Shown here piece after piece: positions 36,062 through 49,271 of a DNA stretch of 64,000 nt (position 1 is the stretch's first letter; each line of letters starts with the position of its first letter). Made by a program: the position numbers and the translations under genes. The stretch covers positions 682,001 through 746,000 of the forward strand of contig JBAJFE010000023.1 of the NCBI GenBank assembly GCA_037903355.1, given 5' to 3'. The DNA comes from Trichuris trichiura (Eukaryota > Nematoda > Enoplea > Trichinellida > Trichuridae). The notes under the pieces are model-generated. The model did no database searches, was not told where the DNA came from, and was given only the letters and a program-made list of their open reading frames with translations.

Positions 36062-39000
36062 ATGGAAAACCAAAATGTTCACTTGACAGCTTCGGGAAAG
36101 CGTTCCCAAAATGGCAGAACGCCGTCATTGATGCCCGTCGGCAGTTTGTATTCAACACGCGATGGACAACAGCAGCGGGATCTATCCAAATTTTTGCACG
36201 AGGCAAATCACAAGATGAAAGAAATGAAGGCCAATGTTCGTTCATTGCCCTTTTATGTATAATAGGCAAATTTTAACCGGTCGAATTTTGCAGAAAGCAA
36301 AACTTGGCACTTTGCTTGGCGTCTACTTGCCAACAATTCAAAATGTCTTTGGTGTAATCATGTTCATTCGCCTCCATTGGGTAGTCGGTATGGCTGGCTT
36401 ATTTCATGCCTTAATTATTGTCGTTTTGTGCTGCCTTGTGGTGAGCAAGCATTGCCCTTAAATGGAACGCCTCTATTTTCCCCAATGCTTTAGACATTCT
36501 TTACAAGCATATCATTAGCAGCCATAGCTACGAACGGAATATTCGAAGGTAAATTTCTATTCGTCCATTGTGGCTTTTACTTAAAGTTGCGTTGTTCAGA
36601 AGGGGGCCCATATTTTGTCATAGCTCGCAACTTGAGCCCCGAATTTGGTGGCGCCATTGGAGTGCTATTCTTCCTGGCCAATGCGGTAGCGACTTCAATG
36701 TACGTTGTGGGCAACATTGAAGTCTTGCTAGTATGCTACCCCAATACTTCACCAACATTACATTAAGCACCCTTTAGACATACGTAGCTCCTGAACTACC
36801 ACAGTTCGGTAACGCTTTGACCAGAACGGATACGGATATGGCTAATACATTTCGCATATATGGCAGCTTTTTGTTGGTTTTCATGTTTTTGGTAGTATGC
36901 GCTGGTGTTCGATTCACCCAGATGTTTGCGCCCATTAGTCTGGCATGCGTCATCGTATCCATAGCAAGCGTTTACATTGGAGTCTTCGTCATCGATGTAA
37001 CCACCAGCCCACAGTATGTATCTTTTCCATTTTAACTCAAAATTTGCCGCAAATTTTTCTTGCCAACGTCGTGACGTCATTACATGATTTCGAGGTACGA
37101 TAAGAGCTCCACGTTCTGAGCAGTAATATTCGGGAATGGCTGCACGCGGACAAACGTTGCTAGACGACTGCCGCTTTACAACTCGGTCTCTAGCTGCCCT
37201 TTGTCCGAACAAACTGCATTTTTCCTAACATGGAAAGCGCAGAATTTCTATTATCTCTTTTGTCCGTTGATTCAGCTGAATATGTTAATATAAATTTTTA
37301 CGCTCTGCAAAAATAAGTATCTAGAAAAGGTTTTGCTTAGGTTGTGACAAATAAGTATAATTTCCCTGGGTTACTGTCGAAGCGAACCTGAAAATCAAAT
37401 GGGAAAAGGGAAATTTCTGCGATTTCAACGCGAAACTATACCGTATCGCCTGGCAACGATGCGGAATAGCTTTGTATTGATACTGCACGACTTTTTCCGT
37501 TTATAGGAAGGCAATCAGCGGAGATTTGAGAAATAGTGGGAAATAGCCTTTTTAGTCTCGTCAGCGTTGTATGATCAAGATCAGCAAAAGGGCAACCTTT
37601 TTATCGCTTCGCAACACCGAAAACAGCCATCTCTGAAAGACTTGTTTTCTAAAACTTTTTAAGCGGGAAAATCGGAGACTTTGGCGTAATTTTAAACTTC
37701 GGGGTTTTCCGGAACGGCAAAACATTGCAAGCTCAACATTTCCTCAAGGAATATGCTTATCCTTCGTTAACGATATTTTTCTTTACCGTCACTTAATGTA
37801 AAAGTCTACGCGAGAATTTGTCTTCAGTGTATGCATTTTGCTGACGTCGCGATTGTAATGCGTTTTGCTAAGTCTTCCCTTTTTTTAAAAATTCAACCTC
37901 GTTCCTTTGCCATTATTGTTCACAGCAAACTATTAAATCGATTTTGTAACTTTAAAAGTTGCTACAAAACCCAACCGAACCCAATAAGGTTAGATGATTT
38001 GTAGGCTTTAAAAAGTAAAGCAGAAGCAATTTCAAGTGAACGATGATAGCAGATTCAAAAGAAAAGTTTGCATTTGCGTTACGATTTTACTGTATAAATG
38101 ATAATCAAGTACAATAGTTGAGTTGAGCAAACAGCGCCCAAATTACTGAAAAGCTATGAAAGAAAAAAAGAAAAATAATAAAACTTGAACTGTCTCAATT
38201 TTTCATCAGCCGCGTTACTCATTTCCAAGTAGAATTCAAATAATACTGTAATAAAAGAATTGTCTTCTTATTGGAGCACTGCTTCTCTTTACAGTCGTCA
38301 TCTTGCAATCAAGACAGATTTCTGAATGCAACAGCGAGCGGGTAGCGCCCATAATTTTATACGCTAACTAGTACAGATATGTGAATAGCTAACTTTGCTA
38401 CTTTTCTTAGCTTCGACATTGTTTATAATAGGTTAATGAGCAACCACGAATAGCCAACAATTGATTACCAGTCCATCGTTACAAATGTGCCAAAAAGTCA
38501 AAGATGCTTTTAAGCGCGAATTCCTCTGCATGCCGACCGCTGTAAGGCGATTTTTAAGCTTCCGCATACCAAATCCCGAATCTGGAAATTCTTAATGATC
38601 TTAACAGGTCGTAACCCTGAAAATCGGGAACCTGAACAGCTGAAATCCTATTGCAGCCGATTCAGAATTTGGATGTTTTCAAAATTTCAACCTAATAAAA
38701 TCTCAATGCCTATGGACTATCTAACTTCAGAATTTTGACCTTAAGCCATTCGGAATAAAAGGGCCCTAAAAATTCGAAGGAACGCCAGTTTAAGGAACAT
38801 TCTTTTTCTATGTTCTTGTTGTTGCCAGAAGCAGATTTCTGAAAATCTTGAAATTCGGGATTCGAAATAGACAGCAGTCTAATTTTAACAGATTTGTTAG
38901 TAATACTTTTAAAAAACAAAGCAGGCATGAAAGTAAAGACTAATAACGTAAAAAAGAGTAGGAAAAATGTAAGACTATTTGAGGAAAAGCTTCGTCAGCT

Positions 39001-42000
39001 TTTATTTCTAGAATATGCCTAGTTGGTGAAAAGGTTATCAAGTACGGCGCCTTGGGCAATGATCAGCCTTTAAATGTAACTTGTTCCAAGGCGGTTGACG
39101 GCATTCTTTGGAAGAGCTATTGCGCAAAGGACAATAATACCGGCAATGTCAACTGCGACCCCTACTTTATGGAAAATGACGTACGCATCATAGACGCCGT
39201 ACCCGGTTTGAACAGCGACTTGTCAATACGTAAATTAGCTGTCAGTGCGTACAGATTTCACTGGCGGGATTTATTCTATTTGTAGGCAATTTCTGGCCTC
39301 ACTATTTGCTAGAAGGTGAGTCGGCACCTCGACTGACAGGCCGACCCGAAGTAGAAGTAACCCAGGATATCACGTCTGACTTTTTCGTTCTGTTGGCCAT
39401 TTTCTTCCCAGCCGTCACGGGCATAATGACCGGATGCAATATGTCAGGTACATCTGCCAACAGCTAATTGTTGTCTGTAGTTACAACTAGCATTAAAACA
39501 CTTAATTCTTCTTCCAAGGTGATTTGGATGATCCTCAGAAATCAATTCCATTGGGAACCATTTCGGCTCAACTGACCACCTCCTTCGTATTCATCTCTTT
39601 TATTGTATTTTACGGTTGTACTGTGGAACGACCATTGCTTACGGATAAGTAAGTTATCTTAAATCGATAGAACCTATAATAAAAGCGTTACGGTCGCCTT
39701 AGGTATGGGGACAGTTTGGGAGGTAGGCTGGTTTCCGGTAAGATTGCTTGGCCAACCGAGTGGACAATGGTTGCAGGCGTATTGGCTTCCACATTTGGCG
39801 CCGGATTGCAATCGCTGTTTTGTAAGCTCCATAAAAGGGCATAGAAAAAAATTGTAATAATTTTACTGGACCTTTTCCGTAGGTGCAGCACGGCTGATCC
39901 AACCAGTAGCTAAGGATGAGCTAATTCCCTTCTTAAAACCGCTGGGAAAACTGAACAAATGGAATGAGCCTTTTCGGGCGCTCCTACTAGCATACGCTAT
40001 AGCTGAACTGTCAATATTGATAGGGGCTGTTGATCACATTGCTCCTATAGTTGATTTTTTCTTCCTTATGTGCTATTGCTTCATTAATATAGTATGCACT
40101 TTGCAAACTCTACTAAAGGCGCCTAATTGGAGACCTCGATTTCGCTTCTATCATTGGAGTCTTTCCCTTATTGGGGCAATACTGGCATTCTTCATCATGA
40201 TCGCAACCCACTGGGAATACGCTATCGTAGTAATCGTTATGTGCATCTCCATTCACCGGTATATTGAATACAGAGGGTAGCATTTGCCCATATTTTATAA
40301 GCTATATTTCTCATTATTCTAATTTGCTTGTAGGGCTAAGAAGGAGTGGGGTCATGGCACCCAAGGATTGGCTCTAACTGCTGCCCATTACAGTTTGCTA
40401 AAAATCGAAGACAAAGACATTCATCCAAAGAATTGGCGGTATTCTTTATAGTGATTGCTAAGAAATTTTCCTACTTCTTTCATCGTAGGCCTCAGCTGCA
40501 AGTTTACCTTAAATTTCTACTCCCTACGGATAATTTAATAAATGAGACGTCTTTGGTGCTGGCGGGAATGCTCAAAGGTGGCCAAGGCCTGTTGATGATA
40601 ACGTCATTTATCTGTGTGAAAGAATTCGGCAAACATACGGACGCGGCAATTGCTTCAAAGAAAAAGGTGACGACATAGCATGCGAATGTTCGCCTTTAAA
40701 GCTTTGCATTCTTTACCTTTTTTTCAGATGATCAAAAGCACAATGTCTTCGCTAGGAATCCGCGGTTTCGTTCGTGTTATTCCGTGCACCAATCTGGCGG
40801 AAGCAATGTGCGTTAACACTTTGGGCGCTGGTATAGGAGGTCTGAGACCAAATACGGTGATGCTACGATGGCCGACCCATTGGATGGACTATAAGCGGCT
40901 AAAAGACGTCAACTATTGGACATTCATACGTAAAGAGCAAAATCTATGTACATATGATTGATTTTACTGTTGTTACTTTTAGACGCAATATTTTGTACAG
41001 CCACTTCGAACATGTGCTTATTATTGCCTAAGGGTGAATTCCCAACTTTAAAAGATACCGTTACTGGCTACATTGACGTATGGTGGTTTGCCCAAGATGG
41101 CGGATTGCTCATTCTGCTTCCCTGTCTGCTCCGGTAGGATCACTTGAAAATGTTTTCCGCCCTCTCATACTTTAGCATTAGGCTTATTGTAGACGTCATA
41201 GCGTTTGGCGCAATTGTCAAACTCGGATTTTTGCCGTAGTCGATCCTGTCGACGACGTAGCTGAGGTGCAGAGCCAGCTCGAGAATTGGGTCTATCAACT
41301 GCGCGTCGAGGCAAAAGTTAAAGTAGTGGTTATTTCCAATTCCAATCTCCAAGTCTTCACTGCCGAAAGGGAAAAGGTTATTCTCGAACGCAAAAAACTT
41401 GCCATTCACTTGGGACTATCCAAGCATGATCAATCGAAAGAGGTGAGGCGCCCTCAAAGCTTGCGTTACATACATATACACACAGCTTTCGTTGTGGCTG
41501 CAACAGTGACAGCCCTATTGGCTTCCACCTTTATAAGTGAGCCAATTAACTCGCGCTTTTGCTCGTTTAGCCTCAGTACATAATTGACAACGTTTCGAAC
41601 AAACCTCGAAGAAACAGTTCCGATCAAGGCAAGCCCGCGCGTATTATTTTTCTACATTTTATAAATCATTCTCTTACGATATATTTCTACTGTTAATGAC
41701 AAGTCATTTTATAGTCATCTAAGTCCTCAACTATTTGTAGACATAACTCCTCCTCTTGCTAATTTATGTTTTGATAGATAATTTAACTTTTACCGCGCTG
41801 CTACAAGCCAGCGTGATAACTAACAATAAGTTATTATTACTTTTTTAATGGTGCTAAACATCCTAGCATGGAAATCTTATTCGTTCAAACGTTTTTTTAC
41901 TATTTGTCCACAATATTTTTCTCTTCAGACGGGATGTGTTCGGTCAGTCTGGACAGTGACAGTTCGTCAAAATGCCCGAACAGGTGATTTTACAAAATTC

Positions 42001-43650
42001 AAATTGCTTTTTCGAAATTGCACAAAACATTTGTTTCGGCAAAACGACTCGCCGCAGTAGGCGAGACAGAAGCAATAGCAGCGCTAAACTTCTTCAACTG
42101 CAGGACCGACTGTACAAAAAATTCTTTTAATTTTCTTCCTCTTATTATTTATACTAATTTTTTTAAATATAACTTTTTGGTACAGGACCAAAGATTTTCA
42201 TGTTTCGATTCTTTGTATGGAAATTTTTAGTACCACTGAAAAAGTGACCCGAAAGCTATGGCTCAGCAACAAAAGTTTTTTTATTTTTCAGCGGTACAAT
42301 CTCTGAACAAAGAATCTAAACATTATTATTATTCATATTATTATTATTATTACTTTTATTATTATTATACCATTTACAGAAATAGCTGATTCTTTTCGGA
42401 TGTTCAAATTTTTAAAATCAAAGCATGACGATGATAATGGAGAGATGTTTGTTTCGAAAGTCGCCTTAACGAAGTTTGGACATTTGAAAGAAAATAGGCA
42501 ATTTAGTAAAAAGAAAAGAAAACTTCAACGCCCCTTAAGAATTCTTGTCTTTACCAACAGCAACAATAAGAACAAGTACAATGTTTTTGTGTCTCAATTA
42601 TTTCTTTTTATGGAACTCGTTCCGTTAAACTACAAAACATTTAATAAGATTATTAATCTTATTAAAAATTTTGTAATTTAACGGGACGACTTCCGTACGA
42701 AGAAACAATTGAAACATGAGAATATATGCGCCCGTACCAAAAAGCTGTATTTTCAAAAGGATAATCTCTCCAACAAGTGACGCGATTCCTGGCTGAAAAT
42801 AAACAATTTTACGTGCAAAGCTTTCGAGATTGTTCACGGCCCATCGTCAGCAATGGAATGTTGAACGTACGACGATGGAAACGGTCGAAAAACGGTTTAT
42901 TGCCCGTTGAACATAACAAGAAAATGTATAGAATCGAAGCTTTCAGAAACCGTCTGTTTCCGTCGTCAGCGATCTAAGCCACAGGTCATTTCGCTGGGCA
43001 TATATATTCTGCATTCTTCCACTGACGACGGGACGCAAACAGTCCTGAAAATCTCAGATATCAAATATTTTATTTGTTTCGACGGTCACCAACAGTTGAA
43101 AAAACGACTGGCTTTCAGAAAACCCTTAAGAAACACCAGCTAATCAATAATAATAATAATAATAATAATGCAGAGAATGACATAAAGGCTTGGGAAAGAG
43201 CAAAGATATTAAAAATGGGCCCATGCAAGCAAAGGTGGCACAGATTTTAAGTATACATATTACTTTAAAAAATACACATTATTGTTATTGTTGTTTGTTT
43301 GAATACGTACAACAGGCTTCTGTTACAGGCTGCGTTAATTTTTACCTCTTTTATGAAACTTTGGTGGCCGCGTGTAGCATCTGTTGCATTTCAGCGAATG
43401 CCCTTTCAAGGGCGAAGAGGATATGTGGAACAATGCCACCAGGCAGATGCGCACTGCCCTTCACGTAAATCAAGTGATCAGAAAGATTTCGTCATTAAGC
43501 AAACTTGTCATTTTAAACTTACCTCTTTCGCCTAAACACCAAGAACTCATGCCCGTATACTTGGAGCACGTCGAGGCGCTCACTGACAAGTTGCCAACCG
43601 TTTTGTTGGCCCGCGGTTCGGGCAAAGAAGTTATTACCGTCTTTTCTTAA
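36062..43650 (+). CDS. K-Cl cotransporter (SLC12A4-7 family)
   Basis: Electroneutral K+/Cl- symporter of the plasma membrane, used in cell-volume and neuronal chloride control. Sixteen exons join in phase to 970 codons: 36062-36256, 36294-36440, 36494-36548, 36600-36730, 36778-37013, 39012-39229, 39286-39447, 39519-39648, 39703-39821, 39883-40276, 40334-40438, 40489-40666, 40728-40929, 40983-41133, 41193-41442 and 43411-43650. A cytosolic N-terminus of about 65 residues precedes TM1 ([20 protein letters not shown]). Others seen: [20 protein letters not shown], a large Cys-containing loop (the KCC hallmark), [40 protein letters not shown] and [19 protein letters not shown]. The C-terminus ends [16 protein letters not shown] as in KCCs. 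[13 protein letters not shown] keeps the Thr of the WNK/SPAK-regulated site in human KCCs (RMHTAVKLNEVI). It is shorter than vertebrate KCCs because the acidic C-terminal insert is missing. Confidence 0.95.
37014..39011 (+). other. 2-kb intron of the K-Cl cotransporter gene
   Basis: Separates the exon ending TTSPQ from the exon starting ICLVGEK. A TGACGTCA lies at about 37071. No nested gene seen. Confidence 0.8.
42170..42325. mobile_element. Degenerate foldback, CCCGAAAGCT family
   Basis: GATTCTTTGT and ACAAAGAATC are outer arms, GTACCACTGAAAAA and TTTTTCAGCGGTAC inner arms. It shares TTGGTAC.GGACCA and GACCCGAAAGCT with the element at 35.2 kb. Confidence 0.65.
42310..42372. repeat. (ATT)n microsatellite
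   Basis: Interrupted ATT trinucleotide run in the last cotransporter intron. Confidence 0.85.
42595..42713. mobile_element. Foldback element, related family
   Basis: CAATTATTTC...TTCCGTTAAACTACAAAA pairs with TTTTGTAATTTAACGG...GAAACAATTG around a central AATAAGATTATTAATCTTATT-like palindrome. The flank GTACCAAAAAGCTGTATTTT resembles the flank of the element at 62.5 kb. Confidence 0.7.
43145..43170. repeat. (AAT)n microsatellite
   Basis: About eight uninterrupted AAT units in the same intron. Confidence 0.85.
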
Positions 43651-46600
43651 ACATACTAACAGAAAGAAGACAAAAAAGCAAAGCTACACGATTGCGAAAA
43701 AAAGATGCCTTCGCAAACCTTGAAATCTTACGTCAGACAGTACGCTTAAATGCTTAAAATAAAAGCACGTCTTCTACTTATCAAAATAACCCGGGATTTC
43801 CTCCTCTCTAAGCGGCAACTTACTTGAGCTTGCCTTGCCGACGAGCCTAAGCAAAAAGTAAGCAAGAATATTTCATTAGAATATATATATAATGCAGACG
43901 AGTATGACAAAGATGTGCGTAACAAAATGACGGTGCCATTTCGAATTTGTTCTTACAACGTTTTATTAATTATTATTAACAAATTATCGTGCAGCTTAAA
44001 AGCCGTTGCAAGTACCATATGTAGGTTTGCTTAGAAAATCCTATTTCTTGAGCCCGTAAGTGCTTCTAACGCTTCGCGCCACTTCACCTTCGACAGCTGC
44101 GCCCAATCGCATAGATAAAGCCCGTTTGAGGGTAAATGCAGACAGATTTATCATCGTCGTTGCTCACAGTCAGCGAAGGTGAGACGTACCGAGCAGCGAG
44201 CAACCAACTGTTCGTTTTTGCGTTCACTAACGTCAATTAGTGAATATTGAAAATTACTATATTTGGTAATCGCTTTTCAACGTTACACTGAAAACTTCCG
44301 AAGGTGGTCAAGCAAAAGAAAACAGCTCCTTATATGCTTTGTAGCAAAGGACAACAAGAGTGCTTATTGATAAATCTTCTTTATTGCGTAGAGCAACTTT
44401 TTCGTCGTCTAGACAAACGATGATTCATAGGAGAATTTGTCGTCTTTTTTAAGGGTACAAAATTCCTTCCAAAAAAACCGCTGCCGCAACTCAACAATGC
44501 AAAGCACACTCAGCTTGAATATACTATGCGCTATATGTCCGCATGGAGTTTTTTAAATCTAAAATATCCCGTCAATTTCCATGCAACTTACCTTGAACAG
44601 ACGATCATTGAGTATACGCAGAATGACGAAATGTATACGACGTCGTTTGGCGCCATCACCCAGAGAGCCAAACCTGTGAGCAAGGCCAAAGGCCATTTTA
44701 AGTCACAAGTTTAGGTCTCAGGGAAAGAGCGCAAACGTACCGCATTGAACAAAAGCTATTTGTCCATCGCGCAACGCCTTGACTACTTTGCCTATTTTGG
44801 CAAGCAGTCTGCGCGCGCGCGCGAAATTTTGTCCTCAACGACCAATTGGACTTGTGACAGCCTGTCAGTCGGACCAGCTGCTTTTATTCAAAACGGTGGG
44901 CGGGCGGGCAATTGAAAAAGGAGTCATCATCGTCACAAAACGGTGGCGCAATGATGACAACGCTACAATGCCATGCTGTCTGCACCGGTCCTTTTCCAAT
45001 TCATCCTTTAAGCTTGTCTGCTTTTCTTCCAGCAGCTTCAATGCTGCTCAACCGCTTTTCAAGAGAATGAGTGGAAAATTGCAAGGTTCTGTTTGCATCT
45101 CCTCCATTCACCGTCAACAGTGAACATTCGCGCCTAGCTCGTCATGCGCGCATGAATCATCACCCTGAATAGTCTGCAATGCAATGGAAAAAACCCATTT
45201 TCCGTAGAGGGACAATCCACTGGCTTAACGGTAACCATGGGATCAACGTGCGTCTACCGCGCCTTTGCTTATTTTATATGGCCATCAAATATATCGATCT
45301 TCCGATAACCAAAACTGGTCGCCTTATCTTCATTTCAACAGACAACTAACTGTCTTATGCAAATCCGTTCAGTTTTCGTACAAAAGATTAGCTATTCATT
45401 TTGCCATACGTTGCAGAAAGCAGTGAAGGCGCGTTTGGCTGCTCGTAGGGCGCAGGCCGGCTGGAGGACGATTTGACGCCGCGTTGTCTAGCAAACCGCC
45501 GGCGACGTTGGCTGGACTCGCGAAAAACTTGTTTCCTCTTTCTCATTCTGACAGTCGGATGGTTACAGCCAGCTCTCAGCGTTTAAAGTTAAATTGTTCC
45601 TTAGGGTTTGCTTTCCGGTTTTTCAAGTGTCTCATTGGCAACTCCTTCTCGCAAAGCTCACACAGCGATTACTTCACGCGCACAATGACACGCAAGACAC
45701 CTACGGCTGTCCCATTCTCTATTCGAAGCCGAACTGGGCGACTAAAGCGTCGTTGCCTTGCGAAACCCTGTTGAGCCTTCGAAAAAACCGCGAATCGACG
45801 ACGACTGAGCATTAAATATGCAAATATTTTTTAAAAAGTAAATACGCAATCTACTTTGATCATCCGGATTTGCTACTTAAGCCGCGGACAGGATTGGTCA
45901 ATAGTTGGACTGATTAGGGAGACGCTAACTAAACTGTTTAATTTGTTTTTTATCGATTGGCGGCATATAGGCATTAGTAGTACAGACGGAAAGAAAATGT
46001 CCCCTTTTGAAACAGTTCGTTTCGCCGTTTAATTCTGGGCGGCAAATTCTGTAAAATAATTGCCGGAAAGAGGAGGGAACAACCCTAAATGGCAAAAACG
46101 CGCTTGTCGGCCAATGGTAACAAAGCGAGTAGCTATTCTTTCTTTGCCTTCGCGTCAAAACGTGGTGCGTCAAAATGGTGGGGCGTCAACAGTTTGATGC
46201 GGTAGGACTATTAAATTTTCGTGAAAAACAAACGACAGACCATTTGCCTATACATTTCAAATATATTTGCCAGGCAAAAGCTAGCCGGCCGATTTCCCTG
46301 GCGATTCAACACCGTCATGACCGTCTCGTCCATTCAATTTTTAAGCAATCAATATTTGCTGCTGGTTTGAAGCATCGACAGGAGCAAGCGTAATTCGGCG
46401 TACAATATTTAGGGGCAGTAAGCGCTTTCGACGATCGAAGGCCGTTTTTCAGCCGAGCTCGTTACTTCTTCCTACGCATTTGTTTGAGAAACGGAGGCAA
46501 TGGCCGACGCAGCGATGCAACACTATCATTATGCCTTTAAAAATAACTTTTTCACCAAATGCGAACATTAAGCGTACAAGATTGAAATGTAACACTTGAA

Positions 46601-49085
46601 AGTCACTTCCAACTATTCCATCCGCAAAAGAGACTCATCCCGTCGTCAAAAATTGCCAATCTTTCAAGGTAATCGATATCACATGTACTACTACTCGTTG
46701 AGCTTCAAAACATCTTTGCATACTCAAAGGCATAGCGCAAAACGTTTTGCCAATTTGCGCGGCAACTTTTCCAAATACGGTCCCGCTTCCATGCAGGTTT
46801 ACCCCAATGGAAGCCATAGTCGGGCAAGCCTACGCCTGGCCGTCAAGTCTGCCAATAAAAACGCGCTTAGAATTACTTTCAAATAATTATTTTAAAAGCT
46901 ACAATTAAATGCCCTAATATGGACTGCATATCCGTACCATTCTCTCTCTCTCTCGCGCTCGCTAAAACAAAAACTTTGTCTTTGGCTATGCAACGTCACA
47001 CGGTTAAAGAGAATTCTTTTTTCTCAACAAACTGAGCATTCTTACTCCTAACGTTTCGTTTAATCAAAGGCGGGATAGATTCCAATATTTATTAAACAAT
47101 TGGATTATGTCAATAGGTTTGCTTAGTCTATTTCCAATACAAAAATGAGAAGAAAAATTAAGACGACTTTTTCGGGATTCGAGGTGAATCTAATAAAACT
47201 GAAAATTATGTTTAAACCAGTTCAATATTATAGTCAATTTATCTGTTGATGTACTAGCAAAACTTTTATGACAACAACAACAACAAGCTTGTCAGCAGAG
47301 GCTTCCAAAATGAATTCATACCTTTATAGTTTAAAGTAGTGCTTATTCGCTTATGGAAAATAATATGATATCCAAAAATTTGAAAAATGGGTATATGCAG
47401 CAGGGTTTTACCTTTAAAACGTTCTACGAATTGAAATGCTGCCAGTTGGCTTTCCGCGCGTCCCTAAACAGGCGAAGGCTGCAGCGGAAACACTTTTGAA
47501 AAATAAATGGTACAAAAAGGAACTTCCCTCTTATTCATTGTCACCATTAATGGCTGCTTTACGAGCAGCTGGAATGACCAAATTAGGCAGTTTGCAAGAA
47601 CAGCGGCTATTAGGCGGAACAAATTCCTTTGAACTTTCGTGGAATCAAAGCAAGTTAAGCTTTCAATGAAACGATACCGCGCGCGACTATTAGTACAGCT
47701 ACGAGCCGTCCCATTTGCTCGTCAAAATACCATTAGATTCCATTGTAAATACAAAGCGCAATGTCTCATCGTTAGGTACGCTGTTGGAAAGCAAAGTCTT
47801 CTTAATCAAAGTTTCGTAAAATAATGTCCAATCAAAACAACTTACATCCATTTCCATATAAGGTCAGTTTTACTTTGAGTATGTAAAGTCTCGACGCGAA
47901 GGATTATATATCCCGAAAAACAATCGCATATTAGTGAGGGAAACATAATTTTTTCTATCATCTATAATATACTAAAGATTTCACAAATACAATCGCCATT
48001 ATAGTAATAAAAAATATCTTTATTTTTCACTCTTTGTGAGTAAGATTGAGATATCGATTAGCCACAAAGCGGCAACGTATGCTTAAGTTCTCCGCATAAA
48101 TGCGTACCTATTTATTCAATAAGTAAATCATTATGTCAAAAATGGATACAAGCAATTTGGCCAGCGCAGTTCGCAGGACAAAGCGCGCGAAAGCTGCGCT
48201 GATGAAGCCGTTTTTTGCTAAGACCAAAAAGGAAGTTGAAATACGGCTACGAAACGAGACGCATTTATTTGACTAAAGGAAACGGAAAAGAGCAAATTAT
48301 TTTTGCTAACTTCCGCGGCCTCAACTGAAACGCGGCTGTTTCGTTGTCTCCAAAAAAGGAGCGTTGATGCGCTACAACGATAAGCAACTGTATTTATTAA
48401 AGTATTGACCTCAGCTTCGCGTAACAAATGCGCACTTCGACCAAACGTTCTTATGATAATTTTGCAAAAAAGTTTACTTCATTTTAAGCAATTATTTTGG
48501 CAACTCAGAAACCGCCAATGGGAAAGGAGGATATTTCATTCGGCGATTTATGCATTTAAAAACCTTTTAAGGCGAACAGACGCCTTAAAAGCGACACCAC
48601 GTCTTTGAAGCATCACACGAGGTCGAGTATGCGAAAGATCTCGCTTGCGACGTCGCGTCAATGCTCGGAAAAACAAATTTCTAAACTTTGTAAATCATTT
48701 GAGCTAAACAATGTTATACCGTATCATATTGGGAACGAAAGCGCGGCGGGAAAATACAAAAATCAAAAAATTAACAATAATCAAGTGCTTTCACCAAGCT
48801 TATTGCCAATGCCGCCACAATGTAAACGCATTGGCATGACAAATTACAGCTACAACAATATAATGAAATATATTAAGCCGAGATTATTCAATTATTTGAT
48901 TGTTAGGCAACAATTGGTTATCGCTGAGACAAAGCCTATCGAAACCGTTTTAGATCGCCCTCCGCAAAAACGTATTAGCCGGAGAAGGCTACAAACATCG
49001 TTAGATTAAAAATATTCACTCTCCGCGCGTTTGCACTCACTACGCTACGGAAGCTATGCAGTGCAAGCGCTTTGAAGTCGTATGG
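43651..49085. other. Region without a confident gene
   Basis: A poly(A) signal AATAAA occurs about 110 bases after the cotransporter stop. The stretch 44.7-45.8 kb is richer in GC and has several short frames on both strands. One is a minus-strand coiled-coil-like segment near 44.95-45.07 kb (LLEEKQTSLKDELEKDRCRQ) that I could not bound with splice sites. A 134-codon plus-strand frame at 48605-49009 has no recognisable features. Confidence 0.45.
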
Positions 49086-49271
49086 TCATTTACCCGCGCG
49101 CCGAGACATCTGTCGGAGCGCACCGCTTAATTCTTCCATAAATGGGTTGCCGCTGGCTGGAAGACAAACTTGGAAAGCGTGAATCATTATGCTCATTTGC
49201 ATACCTGTGTCTACTACAAGCTCCGACAGAAGCGCTGCCACAAAGAGAATAAATGCCAATTTAGCCAACAT
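49086..49271 (-). CDS. Candidate 45-residue secreted peptide precursor
   Basis: Exons 49271-49205 and 49156-49086 (TGA) join in phase 1 across a 48-bp intron that starts GTATGCAAAT and ends CTTCCAG. The product starts with a strong signal sequence (MLAKLAFILFVAALLSELVV). It continues DTASGNPFMEELSGALRQMS and ends RRAGK. The dibasic pair suggests a processed peptide, but no neuropeptide family is recognised. The frame is open upstream of the chosen Met, and read-through of the intron is also open, so the model rests on the signal peptide and splice consistency. Confidence 0.4.
   Translation of the reverse strand: MLAKLAFILFVAALLSELVVDTGMQMSIMIHAFQVCLPASGNPFMEELSGALRQMSRRAGK

Larger units (their letters stand above)
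41443..43410 (+). other. 2-kb penultimate intron of the cotransporter, repeat-bearing
   Basis: Holds two foldbacks of the CCCGAAAGCT family (about 42170-42325 and 42595-42713), an ATT microsatellite at 42322-42370 and an AAT microsatellite at 43147-43170. It lies where vertebrate KCCs encode an acidic C-terminal segment. No exon for that segment was found. Confidence 0.7.

Noticed and set aside
44870..45075. Minus-strand coiled-coil-like frame (LLEEKQTSLKDELEKDRCRQ)
   Set aside because: Stop codons close by on both sides and only weak splice signals. No partner exons found.
45594..45700. Minus-strand CELCEKELPMRHLKNRK segment resembling a zinc knuckle
   Set aside because: A stop lies immediately upstream in frame and no acceptor restores it, so the resemblance may be chance.
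48605..49009. 134-codon open frame on the plus strand
   Set aside because: No recognisable motif, signal peptide or splice-supported extension. Composition is like neighbouring non-coding DNA, so it is not listed as a gene.
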